Shown here: piece after piece, positions 1 to 12,155 of the stretch
How the letters are laid out: every line of letters starts with the position of its first letter
Position numbering within the stretch: the first letter of the stretch is position 1
Assembly: GCA_001695595.3 (NCBI GenBank)
Contig: MBPM02000027.1
Span: 310,001-374,000 of the forward strand
Reading direction: 5' to 3'
DNA: 64,000 nt
From: Plasmopara viticola
Taxonomy: Eukaryota > Oomycota > Peronosporomycetes > Peronosporales > Peronosporaceae
Made by a program: the position numbers and the translations under genes
Notes under the pieces: generated by a model
Seen by the model: the letters and a program-made list of their open reading frames with translations, nothing else
What the model was told of the DNA's origin: nothing
Database searches by the model: none

Positions 1-457
1 CTGTCAACCTTACATAAAATTTTATTTTCCTATCTAGCTTTTGGGGACAGTTTGACCGGCATCTAGTCAAGCCAACGGAGAGGCACTCTCATGTGACCAA
101 CTTTTTTAAAGGCCAACCCGCATGGCAAATGGCCGCCATAGAGCACGAGGTTGAAAAGGAGCGCACGATTACTGACTTGAGATGTAGCAGTGTCTTTGTA
201 AGCGTTATGAGAACGATTTTTGTAGCGGAACCGAAGTCTGCATACGCGCAGTATGAAGCTCGTCTTTCTGTCGCCGCGAGGTGTTGACAAGTACTACCCG
301 GTATTCTTGGAAGCACCGATCCAAATCAAATTCAGCTTCCTCGATTTCAACGTGCATTGGTGGCTGAATCAGCCAAATCGAGCACAGTAACAGCTACAGA
401 AAAAATAATCGCAGAGCACGGAGGGTTCTTTCAAGCGCCAACGGGCACTGACTAAAG
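1..457. other. Intergenic, no gene seen
   Basis: No reading frame here looks like a protein I recognise; the frames are short and overlap on both strands. Similarity to the retroelement copy at 19-21 kb begins only at about 458. Confidence 0.5.
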
Positions 458-1445
458 CGTAATTGCTCACACGCTTCAGGTCTTAGGATTTCGAGAATGA
501 CCTTTGGGAAGGGGATGAATCAACTGAAACAAAGGGAAACTTTTCATGAGTGAGTCTCTGAATTCCAGGAATTACGTCCCAAACTGAATTGAAAATTAGT
601 GAATTGGAGAAGCGGTCCTTTTTCAGAATGGATTACAGGAAGAAACTGCAGGAAAGATCAATGAAGAAAGTTCGAGTACTGATCAGAAAGTCATTGAAGT
701 TGCCTCCAATTTCGAGTTTGCCCATTGCTCGGGCAGGCCAAAGCGTATATCGACCAAGTCATTCAAGACGGTGCCTACAGAATTAGGCTATCGTGCAAAT
801 CAGTCACGATCTCACACAAGCGTTTTGCAAAGAGAAAGGTCAAGAACGACAACCAGACTAAACCATGGGTGGAATGATGCAAGTCGACTTTAATTACGAC
901 CAGCTTGTTCACCGCCCACGACTAACGGTGCGCATGAACTTGCAGATACCTGGACTTCTTATTACATCGGAAGCGTTCCAAGTCATGCCTGTTCCTGAAA
1001 ATAAAGGTGTTATCATTGGCATGATTTGGCTTCCTGGTATCAACTGGACCACGGGGAGCATGTCTTCTCGCATCAACACAAAGCACCAAGCAGCAAAATT
1101 ACTAAAACGGCATAATTAACGTCCGTCCAGATGGACTACTGGACAATGAAAGGCCCAAATCATTTAAAGCCGTGATTTTTGTTTGCTATCGGCAACAAGG
1201 CCATCATGACCTTCAAGAAAAGACGCGGCTAATTTCTTCTCACCAGTTTTTGAGAATGTTGCGTCACGACGAAGACATTAAAGCTGTATCTGTCGTCAAC
1301 CCCCATGATTTTGAAAAGGCTGGGCGCTCCAAGAATCAAGGATGGAAATCGCTTGAGGATAAATCGGCGTATAAAACGCTCTGCAAGTATGCGCAGAGCA
1401 CTGAGGACCCATTGAGACGCTAACGGGAGAATTCGACGAATCAAG
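458..1445 (+). mobile_element. Decayed Ty3/gypsy retrotransposon, copy A (gag end and protease, truncated)
   Basis: Reading on +, the order is gag C-terminus (about 580-800), the C-terminal half of a retropepsin (865-1119, with VIIGMIWLPGINWTTG resembling the conserved ILGMPWL...W..G end of gypsy proteases), then a pre-RT segment (1172-1423) containing LISSHQFLRML. Each part has a counterpart in the minus-strand copy at 19.2-21.4 kb: the gag end QxVYRPSxxxRCLQN, the protease start GGMMQV, the RWTTGQ motif and LISSHQFL. Copy A joins gag directly to GGMMQV at about 800-865. It therefore lacks the zinc knuckle and the catalytic protease segment that copy B keeps at about 20.4-20.6 kb. Stops and frameshifts break every domain, and the reverse transcriptase is missing. 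It is a non-autonomous relic. Element ends and LTRs were not found. Confidence 0.8.
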
Positions 1446-2640
1446 ATTTTTGTAGAATTTACGATTTTTTTGCGCTACAGGTGGATGAAAACAGGTCCCT
1501 TGTCGTGCCCTTGGCAGGCAACGAAGCGTAATGATACGGAGCAAATGCTGCTATAAAGTGATAAACGACGTTGGAAACAATTTATACCAGACATCCAAAA
1601 AAATATTGTCAATTTTTTGGGTCAATCAATCAGCCTCCCTTTGCATTATTCTCACAATTGCGAATAAAGTTGTTACCTCAATGGGCAAAGGCATTTATTG
1701 TGGCCTACTTTGGTGCAGATCCTGCAAAGAAATTTTCTTGGCCGTTCTTGCAAACTCGTTCAGCATGTTTAAAGGCCGACGGGTCTCGCCTTGTACTTAT
1801 TGAACCTTGCGGTCGACCGTGCCCCCGCAAAAAAAATCCTGTGTTGAAAGCTCTGTCTTTGTGGCTAGTCCAACCAAGAATTGATTAATCAATTGTTGCT
1901 CGTTGCTTGGCAATGTATTATGACGTCTTTTAGCCTCGCCATGATGTCTCCAATCTGGATGTACATTTGATGGTGTGGCAATTGATCGATATCATCACCC
2001 GTTGTAGTGGGAGTGGTCCAATTGCATTGACTCACTCGGATCTCAGACCTACCTGATCTCATGCACACACGGCAAACTCATTGTACTCGTGAGATTTTAC
2101 TGCACCTATCATTTCCGTTCACGGACAACAATTTTGAATATTGTTTTGATACTCGAAAAGGGTGCATTAGATCGCGGTTTGTTTGGCTTGCTGCAAGCAT
2201 TCATTTACCTACCTTACCTACTGCAGCTTTCACATTTCTCCAGAGGACCCCACTCAGCCGAATTAGGATATTTTACCGATCATTTCCAATTTTTTGGCGG
2301 ATTGTCTGGTGTTTCTTTTATCCTATTGGCATTAGCATATCATAAACGAATTACACGTCTCCAATTAAAACAGCGATCCACTTTCTTGGGGTCGCATGCC
2401 CACCTTCAACTCGCGATTCGGCCACATATCCAAAACTTGCGCTTTTTTTGCTCATGCAAGGACAACTTTCTCTTTGTGTAGGATCCACACGCTTTTCAAG
2501 TAAGGATATCAACATTCTTGACATGATCATTTAATGCATCCTACTTTTCATAAAAAGATTTCTTGGATTTTGAACGGTCGACCTCCTCCCATGTCGCATA
2601 GAAGCTCTTTCATTCTTTTCTGTTCCAGAAAGCTTTCTTA
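1446..2640. other. Unassigned sequence between two transposon relics
   Basis: Several open frames of 60-130 codons occur on + (for example 1571-1888 and 2089-2481). None shows a family motif that I recognise, and they overlap one another. The stretch may hold the missing 3' part of the gypsy copy or unrelated debris. No RNA gene or repeat structure was seen. Confidence 0.4.
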
Positions 2641-2645
2641 GAATC

Positions 2646-3500
2646 TCAAGCAAGTTCTTGCGGATGTGCCAGATGCCACAGAAGGTTTGTCGCTGACGGA
2701 AGAATCAGTGCAATTGCAGCCATTAGTGCTCGCTCTCTACCCGTCACCACAACAATCGGTCCAGTAATGCGTTTTTTTAAAGCAATTTTTATTTGCTGCA
2801 GCACCCACAAGCAATTTTCCTTTTTCTCTTTGCGGAAATGGACATAGCGTGTGCACGGTAGACCCATCACGGGGAGGAGGGGTATTTGATACTTTTAAGC
2901 GCTCGATGGATTAGCTGCAAACTCAAATGAGCAATTAAGGTTAGCATTTCCATGCTTACCTGTTCGTCTTGTATGGCGAGTCTATTAGAAAAGACCACCT
3001 GACGCGAATTCTTGGTTTGTCATTGTGCATGTTATTGCGCAATCAGCAGACGTGTGAGCTGGTGATGAAGGTCGCGGTCTAGCTTGTACTAAACCTAATT
3101 TTCTTTTTACAGATTTCAACGCTTCGAGAAAAGTACGAGCAAGAAGGAACTGCGCGCGGTCATCCTTCTTGACTAAGTATATGTCTTGTCCCACGGTCCG
3201 GAAGCTGGGATCTGCAGCACGCATCGTACTCAAAATTAGCCATAAAGGTGCGCCGCCTGTGTCAAAGCCCTTGTTCGAGAATTGCTGCCAAATTTTTGGT
3301 CGTGCCGTGATTAATGATTGCTTCCACCATAGCCGAAAACAAGTCGTGCATGTTGTTTTCAGCCAACTTTCGCGTTACGGCCACGGACCATGGGCACAGC
3401 AAAAGCCGGTTGATGTTTGGTGCCTTGGGCACATGCAAGCCATACTTTCCGAATCTTAAATTGCGGTCGGCGTTTGTGCGTGCCTTCTTGGCTGAAGAAT
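2646..3500 (-). mobile_element. Decayed Mutator-like (MULE) transposase
   Basis: On the minus strand the segment 2870-2646 reads like the core of a MULE/FAR1-type DDE transposase: an EKKENCLWVLQQIK stretch, then a VVVTGRERALMAAI segment matching the family pattern VIVTDRExALMNAI, then a P.A.NLLWH segment matching FPxAxNLLC.WH. In this copy the D of the TDRE motif reads G, which would remove a conserved acid. Upstream, 3233-2985 contains TVGQDIYLVKKDDR, similar to the ARDIYN..R region that precedes the core in this family. Further upstream fragments with CPWSVAVTRKL run to about 3.5 kb. Stops and frame changes separate the pieces, so this is a dead copy. Terminal repeats were not established. 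Confidence 0.7.
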
Positions 3501-3768
3501 TTTTGCTCAGCGCAAGTATCTAGATTGCTTTGATTGCTTCCTTCATCGCATCAAGTGTATGCATTATAGGCAAAACCGCGTCATTATTATATACTGATAT
3601 CGTATAAATGACGGGGTTTTATTTCTTGTGCTACGTGGTATGCAATGGTATAAGAATGGTGCTAAACTGCTTCCGTATGTAAACACTAGGGTTAGCTTTT
3701 TTAAAGTGTGTGGGAGAGGGTACGGAGAGCTATTTCAAAAGGAGTGGCTAAACCGGTGGCCGTTTTGA

Positions 3769-4240
3769 CAAAAAAAGTAAAATTTGTGACCGCCAACACC
3801 AATATATATATATATATATATATATAAATACACAGCCTGGTAACAATTTAAAACTTCCCGCATATGTATGATGATGACTACATATGGCGTATCTAGTCCT
3901 AAAATTTAGGTGAGGTACCGATAGACCTTCATTCTCCTTGTGCGTTAACAACTGACCACTTTTCATGCTGTCTAAGGCTTTAAATTGGGCGCGAGAGAAG
4001 TTTGTAATGGATTGCGAGACACTGGCGGTATCAGTAAGCTGGTCATTAATTTAATGTAGCCGGCAACCCCCTTCGGCACCATCAAAGACAATCAAAATCG
4101 ACCGACTCCTCACCTGGCATTTAGAACTAAGCTACACCGTACTTAGTTATCACACAATGTTTTTAACAAATTGACTTTAGATTGTGTATACATGTATATG
4201 TGGGATGATTTGGCGGTCACAAGTTTTCCTTTTCGATAAA
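3769..4240. repeat. Imperfect inverted-repeat element
   Basis: The arm at about 3769-3796 (containing TTTGTGACCGCCAA) recurs in reverse complement at about 4211-4240 (TTGGCGGTCACAAG). Weaker similarity extends inward into the AT-rich part next to each arm. The enclosed 0.4 kb has no convincing gene. It could be a MITE-like element or the collapsed ends of a larger transposon such as the nearby MULE. Confidence 0.5.
3802..3826. repeat. (AT)n microsatellite
   Basis: A pure alternating AT run of 25 bases, sitting just inside the left arm of the inverted-repeat element. Confidence 0.95.
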
Positions 4241-7200
4241 GAAACTGTTGAGATAAAGGAGTCCAAAGTGTTTCGAAATAACTCATTGATAATCCAAGTT
4301 CGATCAAATTTTGTAGTAATCCAGGCAGCTGCCATCAACTTTTGGATACTTCTAGCCCATAATTTGTCATTTTGAGGATACTTTAGCCATCAGAAGTCTA
4401 TAAAAATGCAGGGGCACTAAAAATATATGAAACGATGATCAGACAATGGAGGTGATGGCCGCGAAGTGGATCGTTACATCAATTGCTAACAACGAAGCTG
4501 CAACATATATCAATTTAAGCTTTACAACTTTGACATTTATGGCTAACCTGATTTCATCAGGAGCTTTGTTTCGCAGAAAGGAAACTCATGTTTAGCATTG
4601 GCGCAATTCAAGGTAATGTTGTCGATAAGTTGCAATCGAGAAAGCGAGGACTCAGCTATATCAGACGACCAATAATTCAGCATTTTTACGCAATGTCACG
4701 AGCCTTCCATAAAAGCCGGACAAGTAACTCATACCGATGCCGGTCAAATACGATTGTTATATAGGCTCTGGATTCTCGGGAATCGACGAAATTTTTAGCA
4801 ACAAACAATTATGTAGGATTAAACTACAAACAAGCACGGTGACTCCGCTCATCGGCGTTGTTAAACCTTGAGAGTGTGGCGGTAGAGCTTCCAAGAGGTT
4901 CCAAAGCTGTATCCCAGCGCGAGGCTATCGCCGGCATAACAAAGTGGGAAGAGAGAGACAGCGTAAGCGCGCTCATTACCTTTATGATAAGCAAATAGTT
5001 TGTATTTTGTAAACATAGATAATTTCTTCTTCACTTTTATATAACTCTATTGAGATAGGGGAAGATACCATGTCGAGCATTTCACTTGTCGGCTTTGGTG
5101 AAACATCGCTACCTGTAGAGACAATGTGGAATGTCGCTCGGGGCTAATGAGCGCGCTGGTCAACTCTCACGACGCTCAAGAGTCGTAATAAGTCGAATAC
5201 AGTTGCTGGGTAGTTTGTGGCAAGTAGAGCCACCTCTGGAAGCGGTTTTGAAGTACTTAACAATTTTTCTGCTCGCATATTGATCATCATTGCAAAACTT
5301 GATGTGGTCAAACAACACCTTGTAAAGAAAAGGCGTTCAGAAGTTATCGAGTTTCTCTCCTCGGGCTTTATTGTGCAATCGATTGTAACTTTTTGGTTTG
5401 ACCACTGTTATCTCATTTTCATCTTGCCTATAATATAGTTAAAACGTTCATCTTACTCCGTAGTTAACCCAGGGATACCTATCCATTTTAGTGTCTTTAG
5501 AATGCTTTATATGAGAAAAATACTAGAGCCAATAAGGAGCTTGTTGTGCTTCAACAGCCACCATTCTTATAAGGTTCTTCTTAAAAGGTAGACATCTCAT
5601 GTCACGAAGGCATTTCCCCCCGCTGAGACCTTGATTACGTCCAACGGTAGAGGGCTGAGGTGATTCATCATTCTGGATTATCATTTGAAAAGCGGTTTGA
5701 TCATGACGATTTGGTCATATCAGTTACCAAACTAGCTGCAAAGAATGATGACAATTAGTCGGGCCAATACAAATTGACCAAGCAAACCATGAAGAAGCTT
5801 CCGCAGGTGTCACAGCGCCAATATTGGTTTCTGTGCCTAAGCCGTTCCTGCGATTTTGACTGCGCTGGCCACGAAAGCTGTATTTTTGCTCTATGCGGCG
5901 AGCCTTAGCCATTAAAGACTTTAAGAACCTCCACTCTTCTGTGGATGAGAGCGCTCTACTTCAGCCGGGATTGACAGACACTTATCCGACAGGGCCGAGG
6001 AGAAGCCGCACATCAATTCTTATGCTATCAAGACAACATCACCTCTTGAGGTAACATTGTAAAACTTATCATCAGACTCACGTGGCAGTTATCATTGTAT
6101 CAAACCTATCTGAAGGATTTCATTCAAAGTCGTAAAAGCTCTGCAGATACAGGTGGCCTGCACCGGAAATTGGAATACCCTCAGGAACCTTAAGCACTAT
6201 TATCACTACGACTTAATAGGATGGGATTGAGTGAGCTTTCATGGATCCTTTGTTGCAATTTTTGCTTAAAGGCTCTCATGCGTCAGCTCCTTTCTTACCT
6301 GAAGGGTCGGAGACAACTCATTTTTTAGACGTCTTGACTCGAAAAATGTAGCTATGCCATCGTAAGCTTTAAACACGGTTCCTACTAACGCCCAAACGAC
6401 GGCAAAAAAAACGCTTCTTACATAATAAGTGCGTGTCACTTTGGGATTCGACCGTGACGGCCTTCAAACAGTCAAGATGAAAGGCTCATTTTTAATCTTT
6501 ATCTAGTTCAATTGCTTCCAGATCAGCATTGGGGGCAGTGTAGATTTGAAGACTCATCCCGAAGAATATTGAAGCAGTTATGCGAAATTAAAAACGAAAG
6601 GACAAGAGCCTTTGGGTCTTTAAGCTCAGTGTGAAGCTCGCAGGGAATTAAGTTGAAAATGTGTCTCGTGCCCCCTTGACGGTTGATGATAGCGTTTTGC
6701 ATGTGCTGTTCAATATTCCATTAAGGTGCAGCGACTAGGTATCAGAACCACGATCAGTCAGCTTGTCGACCAAGGAACGTGGTGACGTGGTGCGCGCATA
6801 GACGATGTGCTAGCTGTTGCACCCTAACTGGAAGCTACAAGTAGGATTGCTAGACAAATAGGTCGTCTACCGGTCATACTGGCATCAGACGTGTCAGACG
6901 ATCGGTGTGGTAAAGAACTTTGCAGTTTTATGCGGTTGTACTTGCGCTGACGATGCTGCACTAGTTACGTTTATTCCTCCGAGTTCTAATTTTTTACGTA
7001 ACGGTACATATTGAGACCACCAGGGCAGCCGACAATGCAAAGTACACAGTGTGTCCGCAAAATTTTACTGGACCGTGAACTTGTGTGGGCGCAATCAGGA
7101 TTGGTCTCGTACTTCTTTGTACAAACCAATCGTAAATTGCTATATTTGACTTATCTTTTTGGAGACGGGTCAGATCCACGAAGAACAATTCGTCGTACTT

Positions 7201-8355
7201 AGATCACTTGCGTATTGTAACTCTGACAGTACGGACCGCAAAACTGTAAATTGCTCAATCGGAAAAGGCCATCGTCTGACGTGCGCACAAACGAAATGCC
7301 TTTGTGTGTGTACGGTTGGGAACACCGAAGGTGAACAAGTCCCGCCCAACGTTTTGCAGACTAGCTAATCGAAGCTAGCGAGCAGGTTTGTATCGTGTCT
7401 GTATTCTGCACAAAGAAGTAAGGCCGAAATCGACATTTATGTTTTATAGATTATGGCTGCAAGTGGTGTACGTTGCATGTGCGAAGAATCGGCGATTTCG
7501 ATTCGTCAAACTATCGTCGAAAGAACTATCCATAGTTGTGAATCGTCAAGCGCCCAGTGTGGCGCTGGCTGTCGAATGGCTGTTTGTTGTTGGGTCGTCT
7601 GACACGAGCCTGACGTTGTTACGCTTCCGGGTCCACCTGCAAAGCTGTGTCTATGGGAAGCTAGCGGACGTGGCAATGGCTGTGCCATACTTAAATAGAC
7701 CTCGATAGATATACTATGTCTTCAAGTAACTTGGCAAGTGCTGCCATGCAGGTCGACTGTGGTGGGTGTAAGAACTACCCACACCTATTCTGATGGGGCC
7801 AAATGCAGAAAAGCGATTAGCGCGACCAGCAAAGCGACACTACAAATAAAGTTGCCGTTGCCAGAATTAGTCCGACTCCACCCACGTCAACTCCAGGTTG
7901 GTCTGTACAGACCGAGTAGTTGTTTAAAGAAAAGAGTTCAATGAAGTTTGCGTCTCCCACGAAGGGAGACTGAGGCGACAAAAGGTGGCAGCCTCGCGTA
8001 GGGCAACTGCTGGCGATGGCGGTAGGACTCTGGATGAGTTGCGTACAGCGGCGGCGATGGCTTGGTAATGGTACGTAGAGAAATGACGACAAAGGCAAAA
8101 ACTGTCTCTGGTTGCAGAAATAAGGCAGAATCGGTTCATTGTGCTGGAACCGGCAAATTATTTAGAAGTTGGGCTAGCAGCATGGAAAATCCACAACCAG
8201 GGACGTACTCGATGTTTGGGCCTTCTTACGATATGTTTTTAAGTTTTAATCACATTAAATACTACGCCATGGTATATATACCGAAATATTGCAAATAGTC
8301 ATGAAATACTGCAAATTTTGCATGAATTTGCACAAATTTTTTTAATAGCAGCACC
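4241..8355. other. Gene-poor intergenic region upstream of PRPF4
   Basis: I see no family motif on either strand. Open frames at 7388-7708, 7738-7944 and 8062-8298 are short, overlap frames on the other strand and show no domain. The final 80 bases before 8356 are AT-rich and presumably contain the PRPF4 promoter and 5' leader. No core promoter element could be assigned with confidence. Confidence 0.45.
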
Positions 8356-9969
8356 ATGACTGAACGCAAGGGCATCTACTTCGGAACGATCGATGCCAGT
8401 GGTGGAGATGTACAGGCTGGGAATTTGAACGGTAATAAGGGCAGCGGGATTTTATCTAGCAACTTGGAAACGGCAATTCGTGCTGGAAACGTAAATATAT
8501 CGGACAATGTGGGGACAGAGGTGTTACAGCTTTCCGAAAGCAGTCGCGCTGCCCAAGAAAAACATGCCCAGCTCTTGCGTCGTATCGAAGCAGAGAAGCG
8601 AGCGCGTAGTATTGTGGTGCCAACGATTGTGGAGGATGTGATTCGACGGCTGCGGCAGCTCGGCGAGCCCATCACATTGTTTGGAGAGCGACCAGCAGAT
8701 CGACGCGAGCGATTGCGTGAAATCTTGTCCCATCTTGAATACGAGGCAGAGGAAACGGGCTATGTGCATCAAGTTCTTGCAGACATTCAGAAGCAGGAGG
8801 CAGGAACAGGAACAGAAGTTTTAAAGGCATCGAGCGTTGAAGGGGTCGCTCGAAAGTCGACAAAGCGGCAAGATGACCAATTATTTTACGTACCCATCAA
8901 GAACGAGGCGCTTAAAAGTGCACGAGCTGCAATCTTTACCCATACGATGAGTACGGTGAGTGCACGGCTGAAGCGAGAGCGACTTGAGAAACACGTTAAC
9001 GCAGACCACCATGCGGCTGAGCTCTACGCCATGACTCTGAAAATGGCCAACGTTGCGAGTCAGAATGGTGATGTACGGCCGTTGTCCAGTGTGAGGTATT
9101 CCATTGATGGCGCACATGTAGCTACGGGCTCGTGGAGTAGTCTTGTGAAGGTGTGGAGTGCAACAAATGCTTGTGAGGTCAAAGTTTTTCGAGGACACGA
9201 AGATCGCGTGACGGGAGTGGCGTGGCATCCGACCAACGTGTATACTAATTTGACAGATGGAGCAGATTCCGTGTGTCTATGCAGTGGGTCAGCCGATGGC
9301 ACTGCACGGCTCTGGAGTGCGGCTCGCAACGAACCTTTGGCTGTATTACAAGGTCATAAAGCTCGACTTGGCAAAGTCGCTTTTCATCCGTTAGGCAACT
9401 ATGTTGGTACAACAGGGTTTGATCACACGTGGCGGCTTTGGGACGTTGCAACAGCGCAAGAGCTATTACTACAGGAAGGTCACTACAAGGAGGTCTATGC
9501 GATCGCATTTCAGGGGGACGGTGCCCTTGTAGCAACCGGCGATCTAAATGGGAATGGACGCGTATGGGACCTTCGTTCGGGCAAAGCTATCCTGCCACTA
9601 CAGGGCCACTCGAAGCAAATCTTATCAATGGATTTTGCTGCCAATGGCGTGCAGCTAGCGTCGGGTAGTGACGATCGCAGTGTTCGTATCTGGGACCTAC
9701 GACAGCAAAAGTGCTCGTACACGATTCCAGCTCATAGCAATTTAGTGAGTGACGTGCGCTTTTCACCCGGATCCAATGAGCTGTTGCTGAGTGCATCATA
9801 CGATTCGTCCATTAAGCTCTGGAGAACCCGCGATTGGAAATTGATGACCACGCTTTGCGGACACGACGGAAAGGTCATGTCTGCCGACTTTGCTCCAGAC
9901 GAAAAGCACATAGTGTCGTGTGGCTTTGACCGCACCTTTAAGCTTTGGGCCCACGAAAACGAATTCTAG
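8356..9969 (+). CDS. PRPF4: U4/U6 small nuclear ribonucleoprotein PRP4 homologue
   Basis: A 537-residue, single-exon protein. Residues about 88-140 form the splicing-factor motif (SFM) typical of PRP4, with RQLGEPITLFGE followed by RRERLREIL. From about residue 235 to the end there are seven WD40 repeats, each closing with a W-D-like doublet (VKVWSA, ARLWSA, WRLWDV, GRVWDL, VRIWDL, IKLWRT, FKLWAH), which is enough for a complete beta-propeller. In the family, PRP4 binds PRP3 and Snu13/15.5K on the U4/U6 duplex and is needed for assembly of the U4/U6.U5 tri-snRNP in the nucleus. The start is the first ATG of the frame and the length matches the family (about 465-540 aa). The first 80 residues are low in recognisable structure. 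The next gene starts about 90 bases downstream on the same strand. Confidence 0.95.
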   Translation: MTERKGIYFGTIDASGGDVQAGNLNGNKGSGILSSNLETAIRAGNVNISDNVGTEVLQLSESSRAAQEKHAQLLRRIEAEKRARSIVVPTIVEDVIRRLRQLGEPITLFGERPADRRERLREILSHLEYEAEETGYVHQVLADIQKQEAGTGTEVLKASSVEGVARKSTKRQDDQLFYVPIKNEALKSARAAIFTHTMSTVSARLKRERLEKHVNADHHAAELYAMTLKMANVASQNGDVRPLSSVRYSIDGAHVATGSWSSLVKVWSATNACEVKVFRGHEDRVTGVAWHPTNVYTNLTDGADSVCLCSGSADGTARLWSAARNEPLAVLQGHKARLGKVAFHPLGNYVGTTGFDHTWRLWDVATAQELLLQEGHYKEVYAIAFQGDGALVATGDLNGNGRVWDLRSGKAILPLQGHSKQILSMDFAANGVQLASGSDDRSVRIWDLRQQKCSYTIPAHSNLVSDVRFSPGSNELLLSASYDSSIKLWRTRDWKLMTTLCGHDGKVMSADFAPDEKHIVSCGFDRTFKLWAHENEF

Positions 9970-10056
9970 CCACCTTAGACATACTTTTACAAGGCAAATA
10001 GTCTTGCAATATTGTTGTGCCTTGAGCGCCCTTTCAAGAGACCACGTTTGCACTTA

Positions 10057-12083
10057 ATGTGGACTCTGAATATGAATTGTAGAATGTTATTGGTTATCCT
10101 CGTGCTCGTGCCGATCTTTGTACATCGTCGGCAATCTGCTCTTGCGGCATCTCAAGCCTCTGCCTGTGAATGTTTGCAACAGTTTTCGATAGTCGTGGCG
10201 ACTAGTGCGCCACTTGGGTTGCGTCTGAGTGAAAAGCTAGAGGTGTTGGAATTCGTGGCGGATCCCGAGGGTCGGGGTCGAGCTGTAGAGGCTTCTGGGC
10301 TGGCCGAGATTGGGGATCGTCTCATTGCTGTCAACAATGTCTCATTTGTAGGGTATGGCCTGCAGAGGGCTGTACAAGAGCTGCAAGCAGCACAATTGCC
10401 ACGTACACTGCACTTTCAACCTCATGACGGTCGGTGTATCAAGCCTCCAGTACAGGAAAGCATAGTTGATGCCGGGACAGCGGCGACAAGGGCCTATGAA
10501 CCAATTGCTGAAGAAAGTTTCGACTATGTGGTGCGATACGTTGACAAGGTAACAATTATACGATCGACTAAAGCATGCACATGCGTATGTGATGAATCAG
10601 GTCTCAAGTGTTGGCGATAAGACAAGTGAGCTCAAGCTCTATGGTGTCCTCTCTTCGGACGGCTCACCACCAAGTTGTGCTTTTCGAGAGCTAATTCTTG
10701 CTCGGCCTTTCGACGCGTGTGCTCCACTCTCGATCGATGCGACGGACAAATATGTCCTCGTTCCGGTGCGTGATCATGTGTTTTACTCTGTGATTCCAAT
10801 ACTGACAAAGATACGTTGAGACCAGAGTGTGATGGGATGTCCGATGCATCAGAAAGCTGCACTGACAGAAGAAGCTGGGGCCAAGGGTGTAGTTTTTGTC
10901 CAGCGTCTGGGTGAGAAGCCTATGCGTGTGCGTATACCGCTTCTGCCACATCCCATTCACATTCCAATAGTCATGGTATCAGCTGATTCGGGAACACGTT
11001 TGCTAGAGCAAATGAGTGCTGTTCGCCCCGGTGAAAGTCAGCAACTCCGTCTTGTTTTCAGCCCAGCTTGTGCTGTAGACCGTTTTACAATACATCCTGA
11101 TGCCAACGACCCCTTGCGTCGCTCTGCCGCTATTCTCATTGAAGAGGCTAGTGCGGGGTTTATGTCGGTGTACGTGGCAACTTCTGCAGAGACGGAGTTG
11201 ATTACAGACACGTACGAGTTTTTAAAGCCGGCGTACTCTTCTTCGGCCGACAACACTGGATCGACTCTCCCGATTGGAAGACATGATCTCATTTTTCCAG
11301 ATACAAAAGTACTTGATCCGTGCAAAGCAGACCCGACGCGACTTTTACCGCACTCTAGCCAAAGCAACATGGAAAACTTGTTCCTCGCAATCCGGTTGCG
11401 AGATCCAAAAAGCTCTCGTGGATGCTCAATCATGCAGCAATTAGCGTACTTTCAAGCTAGACGGCCGTCAGGAATTATCTTGGGGGATCCACAGTTTCCA
11501 CATGCCGCAAATACGCTCTCGACGGCTGTTGCAGTTCAGCAAATCAAAGTTCCTGTCGTCTTTATCTCCATTGATGCGTTTCAAACAATTCGGTGCGTTC
11601 GTTTACAGGTTGCACTGTCCTTTTACAATAAAAGTTGATCGGAGGCTTGCGTTGTAGTCGAAAGTTACGAGATCTGAAGGCTGATGCCACAATATCTTCC
11701 AAGAGAGGAAGCGGCATGCACATTCACGTCGAGTTTAGTGGCGAAAGTACGTAATCTTTCATGTGTTGATGATTGGCTGCACTGGATTCTTGCCAACACT
11801 TTGATCGCCAGATGCATTAGAGCACCAATGGAAGGAACTTGCTAGCTTGGCGGTGGAGTCAAACTGGCCGGCGACCGAGGCAGCTCGAGATAGGCTTTTC
11901 CACCGCATGTTGAAGGATCAAGCTGCTTTGGATGACCACGACTTGCAGCTTTCACTTGTAAAGAACGAGCGCTACGAAGCCTTAGTTGCATCATATTGGA
12001 GAGCTCAACGTTACTATAGCGCGCGTGCAGATGAGATTGCTCAAGGCAGCCAACAAGAAGGAAACGAGGCACAAGATAATTAG
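10057..12083 (+). CDS. Secreted or lumenal protein with PDZ and two protease-associated (PA)-like domains
   Basis: Five exons give one consistent reading frame: 10057-10548, 10601-10765, 10826-11592, 11658-11746 and 11812-12083, with introns of 52-65 nt, all GT-AG. The N-terminus has a hydrophobic signal-peptide-like segment (CRMLLVILVLVPIFV) preceded by a short polar stretch. An in-frame ATG at 10012 would put 15 extra residues before it, so 10057 or 10072 fits a signal peptide better. A PDZ-like domain follows (PLGLRLSEKLEVLEFV, GLAEIGDRLIAVNNVSF). Next is a PA domain with a CPMHQKAALTEEAGAKGVVF core, then a second, more diverged PA-like copy (GCSIMQQLAYFQARRPSGII). The C-terminal 90 residues are helical and charged. 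I saw no protease catalytic domain. PA domains mediate protein interactions or sorting in lumenal proteins; the specific role here is unknown. Confidence 0.75.
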
Positions 12084-12155
12084 TAGGCTTGTAGAATTTT
12101 CTACACCAACGCTTAACTTGACTAGCATATAAGCACTTAATATTGCCGTTCCGGT

